Source of the DNA: Adlercreutzia sp. ZJ176
Lineage (GTDB): Bacteria; Actinomycetota; Coriobacteriia; Coriobacteriales; Eggerthellaceae
DNA: 56,315 bases
Assembly (NCBI RefSeq): GCF_011038975.1
Contig: NZ_JAAKEC010000019.1
Coordinates: 1 to 56,315, forward strand
Direction: 5' to 3'
Shown here piece after piece: positions 7,654-15,014 of the stretch. How positions within the stretch are numbered: the stretch's first letter is position 1; each line of letters begins with the position of its first letter. The position numbers and the translations under genes are program-made. Below the pieces are notes generated by a model that saw only the letters and a program-made list of their open reading frames with translations, did not search any database and was not told the origin of the DNA.

Positions 7654-8706
7654 TTACCGGCGGGGCAGCTTCGCGGAGCGCAGCGACGAGAACGTGGTGG
7701 CGCGCGCCCACCATCCGCGCGCCTGCGCGGCGGCGGCCACGGCGCAGGCCGCCGCGAAGTCCTTCATGACGGCAAACGTGGTGGCCCCGCTTCCGCACAG
7801 GAGCACCTCGCCCGCGCGCACACCAGGCTGCGCTTCGAGCCAGGCGCGCACCTCGGCGAGCTCGGGAGAGAGCTGCTCCGAGACGGGCGCCAGGTTGTTC
7901 ACAAGCGGGACCTCTGCCGCGCCTGCGGCGGCGAGCGCCTGCTCGGAGAGGCGCGCGGAAACGAGCTGCGGGCTTTCGTCAAACGCACGGTACGCCGCCG
8001 CCGTGGAGACGCCCGCAGGCGGCTTCACCAGGACGACCGAGTCCTTTCGCGGGGAGAGCGCGCGGCCGAACACCTCGCCCGCGCCCGTGAACAGCGCGCA
8101 TCCGCCGTAGAGGAAGAACGCCACGTCGGCGCCGAGGCTGCGCGCCACGCCCGCTACCGTATCGTCGTCAGACGCAAGCCCCCAGAAACCAGCCATCGCC
8201 ACCAGCGCGGTGGCCGCGTTCGACGAGCCTCCGCCCAACCCGCCCTCGTGGGGGATGTTCTTCTCGACGCGAACGGAGACCTGCTCGCGCTGCGTGCGGC
8301 CAAGCGCGCAGGCCAGCGCGTCGATCGCCTTGAAGATGATGTTCTCGCGCGCGGGGATGCGCAGCGGCTTTAACCCCGCGGCCGCGGCCTTGTCGGCCAG
8401 GTCGATGCTCACGAGCACGTTCTGCCCGGGTCCGCCGACGGCAAGGTGGTCCTTTCCCTCCGCGCCCTCGAACGCCTCCGCTCCCGCGGGCGCGCAGCGC
8501 ACGTACATCACGTCGTGCAGAGTCACTGCGTGCATGACGTTCGTCACGTCGTGGTAGCCGTCCGACCGGCGCGCGCCCACGCCCAAAAACAGGTTCACCT
8601 TCGCGGGCGAGACCAGCTTGATCGACCCCGCTCCCAAGAACGTGTCAGCCGACCACTGGGCGTCGCGGGCAATCGCGAGCATGTCAACTTTCGGAGCTTC
8701 GCTCAC
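7654..8706 (-). CDS. ispE: 4-diphosphocytidyl-2-C-methyl-D-erythritol kinase
   Basis: This GHMP kinase of the non-mevalonate (MEP) isoprenoid pathway phosphorylates CDP-methylerythritol in the cytosol. The product (350 aa) shows the P-A-K-V-N-L-F-L-G-V-G motif (about residue 35), the G-Y-H-D segment and the GHMP ATP loop G-G-L-G-G-G-S-S-N-A-A (about residue 142). The GTG start at 8706 was chosen because AGGAGG lies about 8 bp upstream. This start overlaps the tadA stop by 4 bp (GTGA), so the two genes are translationally coupled. The family is usually 280-320 aa; the extra length is at the N-terminus and in Ala-rich loops. Confidence 0.93.
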   Translation of the reverse strand: MSEAPKVDMLAIARDAQWSADTFLGAGSIKLVSPAKVNLFLGVGARRSDGYHDVTNVMHAVTLHDVMYVRCAPAGAEAFEGAEGKDHLAVGGPGQNVLVSIDLADKAAAAGLKPLRIPARENIIFKAIDALACALGRTQREQVSVRVEKNIPHEGGLGGGSSNAATALVAMAGFWGLASDDDTVAGVARSLGADVAFFLYGGCALFTGAGEVFGRALSPRKDSVVLVKPPAGVSTAAAYRAFDESPQLVSARLSEQALAAAGAAEVPLVNNLAPVSEQLSPELAEVRAWLEAQPGVRAGEVLLCGSGATTFAVMKDFAAACAVAAAAQARGWWARATTFSSLRSAKLPRR

Positions 8707-9230
8707 TTCTTCTTCCTCCTGCTTGCAAAGAAATCTCGCAGCATGCCGACGCACTCGTCTCGCATGACGCCCGGCGTTACCGCGAACTGGTGGTTGAGCC
8801 GCTCATCGGCGTGGACGGAGTACAGCGTGCCGAGCGCGCCGGCCTTCTGGTCAGGCGCTCCGTACACGCAGCGGCTGACGCGCGCCTGGTGCATGAGGCC
8901 CGCGCACATGATGCACGGCTCAAGCGTCACGTACACCGTGCAGTCGGTGAGCCGCCATGCGTCGAGCACGCGCGCCGCCTCGCGCAGGGCGAGGAACTCC
9001 GCGTGGCCGGCGGGGTCACGCATCGTCTCGCGCAGGTTGTGGGCGCGCGCGATGACACGCGGCTCGGCGGTGGGGCGACGTGTGCCGCGGTCGATGGGCC
9101 CGTACACCACCACTGCGCCGATGGGGACCTCGCCCGCGTCCGCCGCGGCGCGCGCCTCCTCGAGCGCGAGCCGCATGTAGGCCGCGTCCGCCGCTGCGTC
9201 GATCCTGCTTGTGTTCTCTTGGTTGTCCAT
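8703..9230 (-). CDS. tadA: tRNA-specific adenosine deaminase
   Basis: TadA converts A34 to inosine in tRNA-Arg(ACG); such a tRNA gene is encoded in this window at 13335. The zinc site is complete: H-A-E (about residue 79) and P-C-I-M-C (about residue 110), giving the cytidine/deoxycytidylate deaminase fold. The length of 175 aa fits the family. The ATG at 9230 (M-D-N-Q-E-N) starts just before the conserved A-A-Y-M-R-L-A-L-E-E-A-R helix; a longer frame to 9293 exists but lacks a convincing ribosome site. The C-terminal R-R-K-K-K tail overlaps the ispE start. Confidence 0.92.
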   Translation of the reverse strand: MDNQENTSRIDAAADAAYMRLALEEARAAADAGEVPIGAVVVYGPIDRGTRRPTAEPRVIARAHNLRETMRDPAGHAEFLALREAARVLDAWRLTDCTVYVTLEPCIMCAGLMHQARVSRCVYGAPDQKAGALGTLYSVHADERLNHQFAVTPGVMRDECVGMLRDFFASRRKKK

Positions 9231-9331
9231 GAGGTGATTATATCCGTTCGCGCGAGGCTTACAGGGCGCAACGCGAGGCGCAGCCGAAGACACCGCCGTT
9301 GCCCGAGGCGATCTGACTCAAGCGAGGCAAA

Positions 9332-9379
9332 CGCTGCCCTTCGACGACGCGGCGACGCGGGTGGACGCGAAGGGCAGCG
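9332..9379. repeat. 12-bp inverted repeat upstream of tRNA-Ser(UGA)
   Basis: CGCTGCCCTTCG (9332-9343) and CGAAGGGCAGCG (9368-9379) are exact reverse complements with a 24-bp loop. The stretch also holds two copies of CGCGAGGCGCAGC. No T-run follows. Confidence 0.5.
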
Positions 9380-9431
9380 CGAGGCGCAGCATCTAAGGCG
9401 TCGCGAGAATGTGGTATCCTGTAACGCGCAC

Positions 9432-9519
9432 GGAGGCGTGGCCGAGTGGTTGAAGGCGGCAGTCTTGAAAACTGTTGTGCCGCGAGGTACCGTGGGTTCG
9501 AATCCTACCGCCTCCGCCA
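9432..9519 (+). tRNA. tRNA-Ser (anticodon UGA)
   Basis: Acceptor GGAGGCG pairs with CGCCTCC, the anticodon loop is CTTGAAA (TGA), and a long variable arm, GGTTCGAATCC and encoded CCA are present. TGGTATCCT about 12 bp upstream looks like an extended -10 box. Confidence 0.95.
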
Positions 9520-9554
9520 TGTGAAACTTCTGGGCCAGCAAAAGCCCTGGCAAG

Positions 9555-9585
9555 AAAAGCCCACCGCGACAGGCGATGGGCTTTC
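9555..9585 (+). terminator. Terminator after tRNA-Ser(UGA), probably bidirectional
   Basis: AAAAGCCCA and TGGGCTTT form a stem around a CCGCGACAGGCGA loop, followed by CTG. On the minus strand the stem reads into TTTTCTTG, so it also serves the zeta-toxin gene that ends 6 bp away. Confidence 0.7.
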
Positions 9586-9590
9586 TGTTG

Positions 9591-10367
9591 TCAGGGGTGT
9601 TTCTTCAAACTCGCCAGCTTCTCCTCCAGGTGGGCGTAGTGCTCCTTCTCCTCCCTCGTCCAAGGGCCGAACAGCACCTCCTGCAACGCCTCGCTGGCCG
9701 TGCGCGTCTCGCCCTCCACGGGGTACAGGCGCTCGCGCGAGCGCGCATACAGGCAGATCTCGTCGAACAGACCCGTCTGCTCCAAGGCGCTGAGGTTGCC
9801 TACGATGTCTCGGACGATCTTGTCGTGGTGCTTCGGGTCGGTCGCGCGGGGAACCGTGCCCGCGATGCGCATGAGCTCGTAGCGCACCTGGCAGCTGACC
9901 AGCGATATCTCGGGCTTCACCGCCATGAGCGCCAGCGAGACGCCGTAGCCGCGTGCGCGGAGCAGCGTGGCCGTCTTGACGGGGACCTCCGCGGTGCGCA
10001 GCGTCCCCTCGATGATGAGGTTGTACCTCATGGCTGAGAGCGCGCCGATGAGCGCCTCGGTCATCCTGCCTGCCCACGGCGCGGTATGCGTCACCGCTTC
10101 GGGACCGTAGGCTTCGTTGAGCTCGTAGTAGCGCGGGTGGCTCGAGCGGTACTCGTCGCCGTTCACCACGATGGCCCCCTGGCCGAGCTTCTTCTTGTAC
10201 ACCATGTGGAGCGCAGTCTTGCCCGCGCCGCTCTGCCCCCCGAGCAGAACAGCCTGCGGATGCCGATACGGCTTGACGCACGGAGGAGCGATCAGCTTCT
10301 TCAACGTCGCGGTGAGCGCCGCCTCGAACTCCGCATCGGTGAAGCGCGCCAACTCGCCTTCCATCAT
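9591..10367 (-). CDS. Zeta (PezT-like) toxin
   Basis: Zeta toxins phosphorylate UDP-N-acetylglucosamine and so poison peptidoglycan synthesis. The 258-aa product carries the Walker A loop G-G-Q-S-G-A-G-K-T (about residues 43-51) and the family N-G-D-E-Y-R...H-P motif (about residue 69), whose Asp is the catalytic base position. The gene overlaps the upstream antitoxin by 4 bp (ATGA). A second Met one codon later is an equally possible start. It ends at the bidirectional hairpin after tRNA-Ser. It is probably active because both key motifs are intact. Confidence 0.9.
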   Translation of the reverse strand: MMEGELARFTDAEFEAALTATLKKLIAPPCVKPYRHPQAVLLGGQSGAGKTALHMVYKKKLGQGAIVVNGDEYRSSHPRYYELNEAYGPEAVTHTAPWAGRMTEALIGALSAMRYNLIIEGTLRTAEVPVKTATLLRARGYGVSLALMAVKPEISLVSCQVRYELMRIAGTVPRATDPKHHDKIVRDIVGNLSALEQTGLFDEICLYARSRERLYPVEGETRTASEALQEVLFGPWTREEKEHYAHLEEKLASLKKHP

Positions 10368-10933
10368 GCGACCTTTGCGTGGTGAAGCTGCGCGAAACGG
10401 CCTATGGCCTCGATTTGCCCGCGCAGCTCCGCGAGCTTGATCTCGCTGGCGTATTCCTCCGTCGTGATGTTGTACTTCGCAAGGCTCACCTGGGTGGCGG
10501 CGTCTTCGTAGATGAGCGCGCTCGTCTCGTCACCCGCATCGCGAGCAGCGCGGCTCATCCGCCAGAGATCCGCCATAATCTCAGCCGCCTGCTCGTTCAG
10601 GATCTCCTGCGTGAGGGTGATCTCGTAGATGTCGTTGATGTCCATGACTTCACCTTCCTCGTCAAACATGACCTCGGAGTAGATGATCCGCTCGGTTCGC
10701 TCGCGCTGGTCCTGCGAGATGCGGCTGCCGTCACGCTCAAGGCAGTCGAGCATGAACGCCGGGATGTTGGCCGCGCGGATGAGGTTGGCGTTCGCGCGCG
10801 TGGGCTTCTGCCCGTTCTCATAGCGCACGATGCTAGCCTCGCCGATGCCGAGGACGCGCGCGAACGCCTTCTGGGTCAGGCCGTACCTGCCGCGAATGCG
10901 CTTGATGTCCTGCGGAGTGAGCTCGTCTCCCAT
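10364..10933 (-). CDS. HTH antitoxin partner of the zeta toxin
   Basis: This 189-aa protein has an N-terminal Xre/MqsA-like helix-turn-helix (about residues 8-60, with G-L-T-Q-K-A-F-A-R-V-L-G-I-G-E-A-S-I-V-R) and an acidic helical C-terminal half that should bind and inhibit the toxin. It is co-transcribed with and overlaps the zeta gene. AAGGAAG precedes the ATG at 10933. Palindromic TATCA/TGATA sites directly upstream fit autorepression. It is larger than the classical epsilon antitoxin and closer in plan to PezA (DNA-binding domain fused to antitoxin domain). Confidence 0.85.
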   Translation of the reverse strand: MGDELTPQDIKRIRGRYGLTQKAFARVLGIGEASIVRYENGQKPTRANANLIRAANIPAFMLDCLERDGSRISQDQRERTERIIYSEVMFDEEGEVMDINDIYEITLTQEILNEQAAEIMADLWRMSRAARDAGDETSALIYEDAATQVSLAKYNITTEEYASEIKLAELRGQIEAIGRFAQLHHAKVA

Positions 10934-10946
10934 GGCTTCCTTCTTT

Positions 10947-10982
10947 CTATCATTTGATAGTTTATGATAGGTCTTATGATAG
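10947..10982 (-). promoter_or_regulatory. Operator repeats of the zeta module
   Basis: CTATCATTTGATAG (10947-10960) is a perfect 14-bp palindrome, followed by two direct TATGATAG half-sites (10963-10970 and 10975-10982, 12 bp apart). They lie 13 to 49 bp ahead of the antitoxin start and should be its autoregulatory operator. Confidence 0.75.
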
Positions 10983-10996
10983 CACCTTGAGGAACG

Positions 10997-11020
10997 AAAA
11001 AGGAGCCCGAAGGCTCCTCT
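10997..11020 (-). terminator. Intrinsic terminator of the 82-aa Cys-rich gene
   Basis: AGGAGCC/GGCTCCT with a CGAA loop (11001-11018); on the minus strand it runs into TTTTTCG. It is about 190 bp beyond the stop codon of the minus-strand gene. Confidence 0.7.
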
Positions 11021-11207
11021 TCAAAGTAATTTCGCGCCCACTTCACATACGGGCGGGCGCCAAAGCGGGGCGGGGCGGCGGGAGTACCGCGCCCTGCAGC
11101 TCGCCCGACGAGGCGGGACAGCAGGAACGCCGCACCGTCAGCTTGCCCAATGCCGCGCGGGCACCAGGCTTCGCCCTCGTCGCCTCCCGCGGGCCACCGG
11201 TCGCTCC

Positions 11208-11456
11208 CTACAGCTCCTCGACCAGCAGCGCGTCCGAGTACTCGACGCCGTCGCGCTCGCACTGGAGCTGCTTGCGCCGGCGCATGCACACCGACGCCAC
11301 GCCGCCGGCCGGGTTCAGAAAGTAGCTCTTGTAGCCGCAGTTTCCGTAGCCGCTGCACGAAAGGCACTTGATGTCCTTGAGCTCGAAGCCGTCGAGCACC
11401 GCGTCCGTCAGCGTCCTGATCTTGCCTCCTGCCGGAGTCTTCGGCGCATCTGCCAT
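11208..11456 (-). CDS. Small Cys-rich protein, unknown function
   Basis: The 82-aa product is not recognised. It has a C-L-S-C-S-G-Y-G-N-C cluster (about residues 31-40) and two more cysteines in C-M-R-R-R-K-Q-L-Q-C (about residues 57-66), spacing that could bind zinc or an iron-sulfur cluster. The N-terminus begins M-A-D-A-P-K-T. It is a single-gene unit with its own terminator. Codon use matches its neighbours. Confidence 0.65.
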   Translation of the reverse strand: MADAPKTPAGGKIRTLTDAVLDGFELKDIKCLSCSGYGNCGYKSYFLNPAGGVASVCMRRRKQLQCERDGVEYSDALLVEEL

Positions 11457-11657
11457 GTCAATCCCCTCACCCTCGGGTCGTTTCTCGCTGCGGGGTATTA
11501 TAGCGCGCTCGAGGAAGACGAGGGGGAACGCAGCGGCAAACGAACCCGCCGGCGCAGGTCAGGCGCCCGCGGGGAACCAGACGAGGGGCGGCGGGGAAAG
11601 CGGAACCACGGGCAGGGGCGGGAAGCCCGCCGGCGCATTCGAAGCCCCGCACGCCGC

Positions 11658-13085
11658 TTACCGCTCGGCGATGGGCTTGTACTCCCGGCGCGTCGAGTGG
11701 GTGTTCTTGTACGCGGGGCGGATGATGCGCTTGCCCGCGCTGATCTCCTCGAAACGGTGCGCCGCCCAGCCCGCCATGCGCGCGCAGGCGAACAGCGGCG
11801 TGTAGAGGTCCTCGGGAATGCCCATCATGGCGTACACGAAGCCCGAGTACATGTCCACGTTCGCGCACATCGTCTTCTTCGTGCCGCGCTCGCGCACGAG
11901 CACCTCGGGCGTCAAGCGCTCGATCGCGCACAGGAGCTCGTACTCGGCCTCGTACTCCGTGCCGCGAGCGAGCTGCTCGGCGAAGCGCTTGCAGATCACC
12001 GCGCGCGGGTCGGACAGCGTGTACACTGCGTGCCCCATGCCGTACACGAGGCCCGTCTTGTCGTACGCCTGCTTGTTCACGATGCGCGCGAGGTAGGCCG
12101 CCACCTCGTCGTCGTTGTCCCAGTGCTCGACGTTCTCCTTGATCTCGGCCTGCATGGCGCGCACCTGGTGGTTCGCGCCCCCGTGGCGGTGCCCCTTGAG
12201 CGAGCCGATGGCCGCCGCGTACGCCGAGTACGGGTCGGTGTCGGCCGAGGACAGCACGCGCGTGGTGAAGGTGGAGTTGTTGCCGCCGCCGTGCTCCGCG
12301 TGCAGGCACAGCATGATGTCGAGCATGCGCGCCTCCTCGCCGGTGAACTGTCGGTCGGGGCGCAGCATGGACAGGATGGTCTCGGCGCTCGACTGCCCCG
12401 GGATGAAGCGGTGCATGATCATGGACTCGTGCTCGTAGCGGGCGCGCTTGGAGTAGTACGTGAGCACCATGATGCGCGGCAGGCGGCTGATCAGCGACAA
12501 CGCCGTGTGGATCTCGTGGCTCGGCGTGCGGTCCTCGGCGTGCTCGTCGTAGGCGTACAGCTGCAGCACCGAGCGCGCGAGCACGTTCATGATGTCGGGC
12601 GGCGTGTCGCGCATGAGCATGGAGCCCGTGAAGCCGTCGGGCAGCTCGCGCTGCGAGTCGATCACCTCGATGAAGCTCGCGAGCTGCGCCTGCGTGGGCA
12701 GCTCGCCCATGAGCAGCAGGTAGCACAGCTCCTCGTAGCGGAAGCGCTGACCGGAGATGTGCTCGCCCAGAAGGTCGTACAGCTCGTAGCCGCGCAGGCG
12801 CAGCGAGCCCTCGTCGGGACGGCGCTCGCCGTCGCTTATCACGTAGCCGTGCACGTTGGAGATGTTCGTCATGCCCACCAGCACGCCCGTGCCGTCGGCG
12901 TTGCGCAGGCCGCGCTTGACGTCGTAGCGCTCGTAGAAGCTCGGGTCGATGCGGTTGACGTCGCGGAAGTTGTCGTACAGGCGCACGCGGCGCGCCTCTT
13001 CCTCGCTGATCTCGATGGGCTCGACCTCGTCAACGCTCGCAGGGTTCACCACGCGAATGGGCGTCTCGTCAATAAGCAGCGCCAC
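11658..13085 (-). CDS. gltA: Citrate synthase
   Basis: Citrate synthase condenses acetyl-CoA and oxaloacetate. The product (475 aa) contains the substrate and CoA-binding elements H-A-E-H-G-G-G-N-N-S-T (about residue 263), G-S-L-K-G-H-R-H-G-G-A-N (about residue 298) and G-M-G-H-A-V-Y (about residue 350), with the catalytic Asp region near residue 415. The GTG start at 13085 is preceded by AAAGGAGG. The N-terminal 70 residues are longer than in short archaeal-type enzymes and resemble the two-domain form seen in anaerobic actinobacteria. A 2-methylcitrate synthase activity cannot be excluded from sequence. It is a single-gene unit. Confidence 0.92.
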   Translation of the reverse strand: MALLIDETPIRVVNPASVDEVEPIEISEEEARRVRLYDNFRDVNRIDPSFYERYDVKRGLRNADGTGVLVGMTNISNVHGYVISDGERRPDEGSLRLRGYELYDLLGEHISGQRFRYEELCYLLLMGELPTQAQLASFIEVIDSQRELPDGFTGSMLMRDTPPDIMNVLARSVLQLYAYDEHAEDRTPSHEIHTALSLISRLPRIMVLTYYSKRARYEHESMIMHRFIPGQSSAETILSMLRPDRQFTGEEARMLDIMLCLHAEHGGGNNSTFTTRVLSSADTDPYSAYAAAIGSLKGHRHGGANHQVRAMQAEIKENVEHWDNDDEVAAYLARIVNKQAYDKTGLVYGMGHAVYTLSDPRAVICKRFAEQLARGTEYEAEYELLCAIERLTPEVLVRERGTKKTMCANVDMYSGFVYAMMGIPEDLYTPLFACARMAGWAAHRFEEISAGKRIIRPAYKNTHSTRREYKPIAER

Positions 13086-13285
13086 AGCAGCCTCCTTTCG
13101 TCTTTTCCCGCAATTCTACCGAAGCGCAGGGGAGCCTTGCGCCAACCCATAACTTGCGCAGCAAAAAACCAGCTCGGCGTAACGCGGCTGAAACGTTGCC
13201 GCAGGCAGGAGGGACGGGGCGCACCGCCCCGCATCCCTCGGCACCCAGCCGTAATGAATGCGGAGAAATCTACACAAATTAGCGG

Positions 13286-13314
13286 TTGACTTCCCTACGG
13301 GGGGATGTTTTAAT
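13286..13314 (+). promoter_or_regulatory. Promoter of tRNA-Arg(ACG)
   Basis: TTGACT (13286-13291) and TTTAAT (13309-13314), spacer 17 bp, 20 bp upstream of the tRNA. Confidence 0.8.
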
Positions 13315-13334
13315 ACTCCTTGCTGTTCGGAAGT

Positions 13335-13411
13335 GCGCCGTTACCTCAGCTGGATAGAGGGACTGACTACGAATCAGTACGTCGGGGGTTCGAATCCCTC
13401 ACGGCGCACCA
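13335..13411 (+). tRNA. tRNA-Arg (anticodon ACG)
   Basis: GCGCCGT pairs with ACGGCGC, the anticodon loop is CTACGAA, and GGTTCGAATCC and an encoded CCA are present. A34 is the target of TadA, encoded 4 kb away. Confidence 0.95.
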
Positions 13412-13430
13412 CTTTTTCAGCAAGCAGAAC

Positions 13431-13467
13431 CCGCAACGACTGGCATTCAGCACGTGCGGTTTTTTTG
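13431..13467 (+). terminator. Weak terminator after tRNA-Arg
   Basis: CCGCA (13431-13435) pairs with TGCGG (13455-13459) and is followed by a run of eight T residues. The stem is short, but the T-run is strong. Confidence 0.5.
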
Positions 13468-13532
13468 TATCCGGAACAATGTAAGGAGAACGTACTTGAA
13501 GGTTCGAAAACCGAAGCCTCACAGTATGTAAT

Positions 13533-13569
13533 CTTCCGACTTCCCTCCCTTCGCGTCGGCAGTCGGAAG
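13533..13569 (+). repeat. Inverted repeat in the leader of the MgtE-like gene
   Basis: CTTCCGACT (13533-13541) and AGTCGGAAG (13561-13569) form a 9-bp stem 73 bp ahead of the ATG. No known metal riboswitch motif was recognised around it. It could be an operator or a leader hairpin. Confidence 0.45.
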
Positions 13570-13642
13570 ACGACTGCGGCGACATGACCTGCACCACCGC
13601 GCACGCCAGGCTCATGCCATTCAACACGTAAGGGACTATCAC

Positions 13643-15010
13643 ATGCTCTATCTGTCGCAAATGGCGGGAAAGCCCGTCGTTGACCAGTCAGGCGAGAAGA
13701 TCGGCACGATCTCCGACCTGGCCATCTCAACGGGCGAGGTGTTTCCGCGCATCACGAGCCTGGCCTTCCAGGGGCCGGGCAGAGTGCCGTTCATGATCTC
13801 GTGGCGCAAGTACGTCGACAAGTTCGACGACGACGGCATCACGCTCTCCGTCGACGCGCACGACATCCGCTTCAGCTACCTGCAGCCCAACGAGGTGCTG
13901 CTCGCGCGCGACCTGCTCGACCGCCAGATCGTGGACACGCAAGGCATGAAGGTCGTGCGCGTGAACGACCTCAAGCTGTCGCAGTCGGGCACGCAGCTGC
14001 GCCTGCTCGGCGCCGAGGTGGGCGTGCGCGGCATCCTGCGCGGCCTGCACCCGCTCGTCGAGCGCGGCGTGGTGGCGGTGGCGAAGCTGTTCAAGAAGCG
14101 CATCGACGAGCAGATCATCGCGTGGAACTACATGGACCTGCTCGACCGCGACCTCTCCAAGGTGCAGCTGTCCGTCACGCACCGCCGCCTCGACGAGCTG
14201 CACCCCGCCGACGTGGCCGACATCCTCGAGCAGCTCGACCCCCAGCAGCGCGCCGCCGTGTTCGAGCACCTCGACGACGCCCGCGCCACCGAGGCCATCT
14301 CCGAGATGGAGGACGAGCTGCAGGCCGAGTTCATCGACGACCTGGACGACGCCCGCGCCGCCCGCCTCATCGGCGACATGGACCCCGACGACGCAGCCGA
14401 CATCGTGCGCGACCTCCCCTACGAGAAGGCCGAGACGCTGCTGCGCCTCATGGGCATGGAGGACGCCACCGAGATCCGCCGCCTGCTCGGCTACAAGGAC
14501 GGCACCGCCGGCGGCATGATGACCACGCAGTACGTGGCCTGCCCCGCCGACACCACCGTGCGCGGCGCCATCGAGGCGCTGCGCGAGCTGCCCGACGACC
14601 ACCCCACCGTGCACTACGTGTACGTGACCGACGACTACGACAAGCTCGTGGGCGTGCTGTCGCTGCGCACGCTCGTGCTCACCGACGACGACACGCTCCT
14701 GCGCGACGTCATGTACGACGAGATCATCTCGTGCAGCCCGAGCGAGACCGAGGAGGACGTCGCAGCCGACATCTTCAAGTACGACATCCCGGCCATGCCC
14801 GTGGTGGATGAGCGCGGCGCGCTGCTCGGCATCGTCACCACCGAGGACGCGTGGGACGCCATCGAGGACGACGTGTCGAGCGAGAAGACGCAGGCGAGCC
14901 TGCTCAAGGGAATGGGCATCGCGCTCGCGGCCCTTCTGTTCCTGACGCTCTACACGCTCACGCTCATCCAGATACTCGACGCGACCGGCTTCCGCGGCTT
15001 CGGGGCGTGA
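13643..15010 (+). CDS. PRC-barrel / MgtE_N / CBS-pair protein with one membrane anchor
   Basis: The product (455 aa) is built from two PRC-barrel-like segments (about 1-135), an MgtE intracellular N domain (about 170-280, with repeated L-H-P-A-D-V-A-D-I-L and D-P-D-D-A-A-D-I-V motifs), a CBS pair (about 290-420) and one C-terminal hydrophobic helix (about 428-450). In the MgtE channel, the N and CBS domains are the cytoplasmic magnesium sensor that gates the pore. Here the five-helix pore domain is absent. The gene is followed 4 bp later by the NRAMP-related transporter and is clearly co-transcribed with it. The inference is a membrane-tethered magnesium-sensing regulatory partner for that carrier. 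TAAGGG lies upstream of the ATG. Confidence 0.88.
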   Translation: MLYLSQMAGKPVVDQSGEKIGTISDLAISTGEVFPRITSLAFQGPGRVPFMISWRKYVDKFDDDGITLSVDAHDIRFSYLQPNEVLLARDLLDRQIVDTQGMKVVRVNDLKLSQSGTQLRLLGAEVGVRGILRGLHPLVERGVVAVAKLFKKRIDEQIIAWNYMDLLDRDLSKVQLSVTHRRLDELHPADVADILEQLDPQQRAAVFEHLDDARATEAISEMEDELQAEFIDDLDDARAARLIGDMDPDDAADIVRDLPYEKAETLLRLMGMEDATEIRRLLGYKDGTAGGMMTTQYVACPADTTVRGAIEALRELPDDHPTVHYVYVTDDYDKLVGVLSLRTLVLTDDDTLLRDVMYDEIISCSPSETEEDVAADIFKYDIPAMPVVDERGALLGIVTTEDAWDAIEDDVSSEKTQASLLKGMGIALAALLFLTLYTLTLIQILDATGFRGFGA

Positions 15011-15014
15011 TCGC

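Noticed and set aside
13533-13569. Leader hairpin of the MgtE-like gene considered as an M-box or yybP-ykoY metal riboswitch
   Set aside because: The conserved core motifs of those RNAs are not recognisable; only a simple stem is seen.
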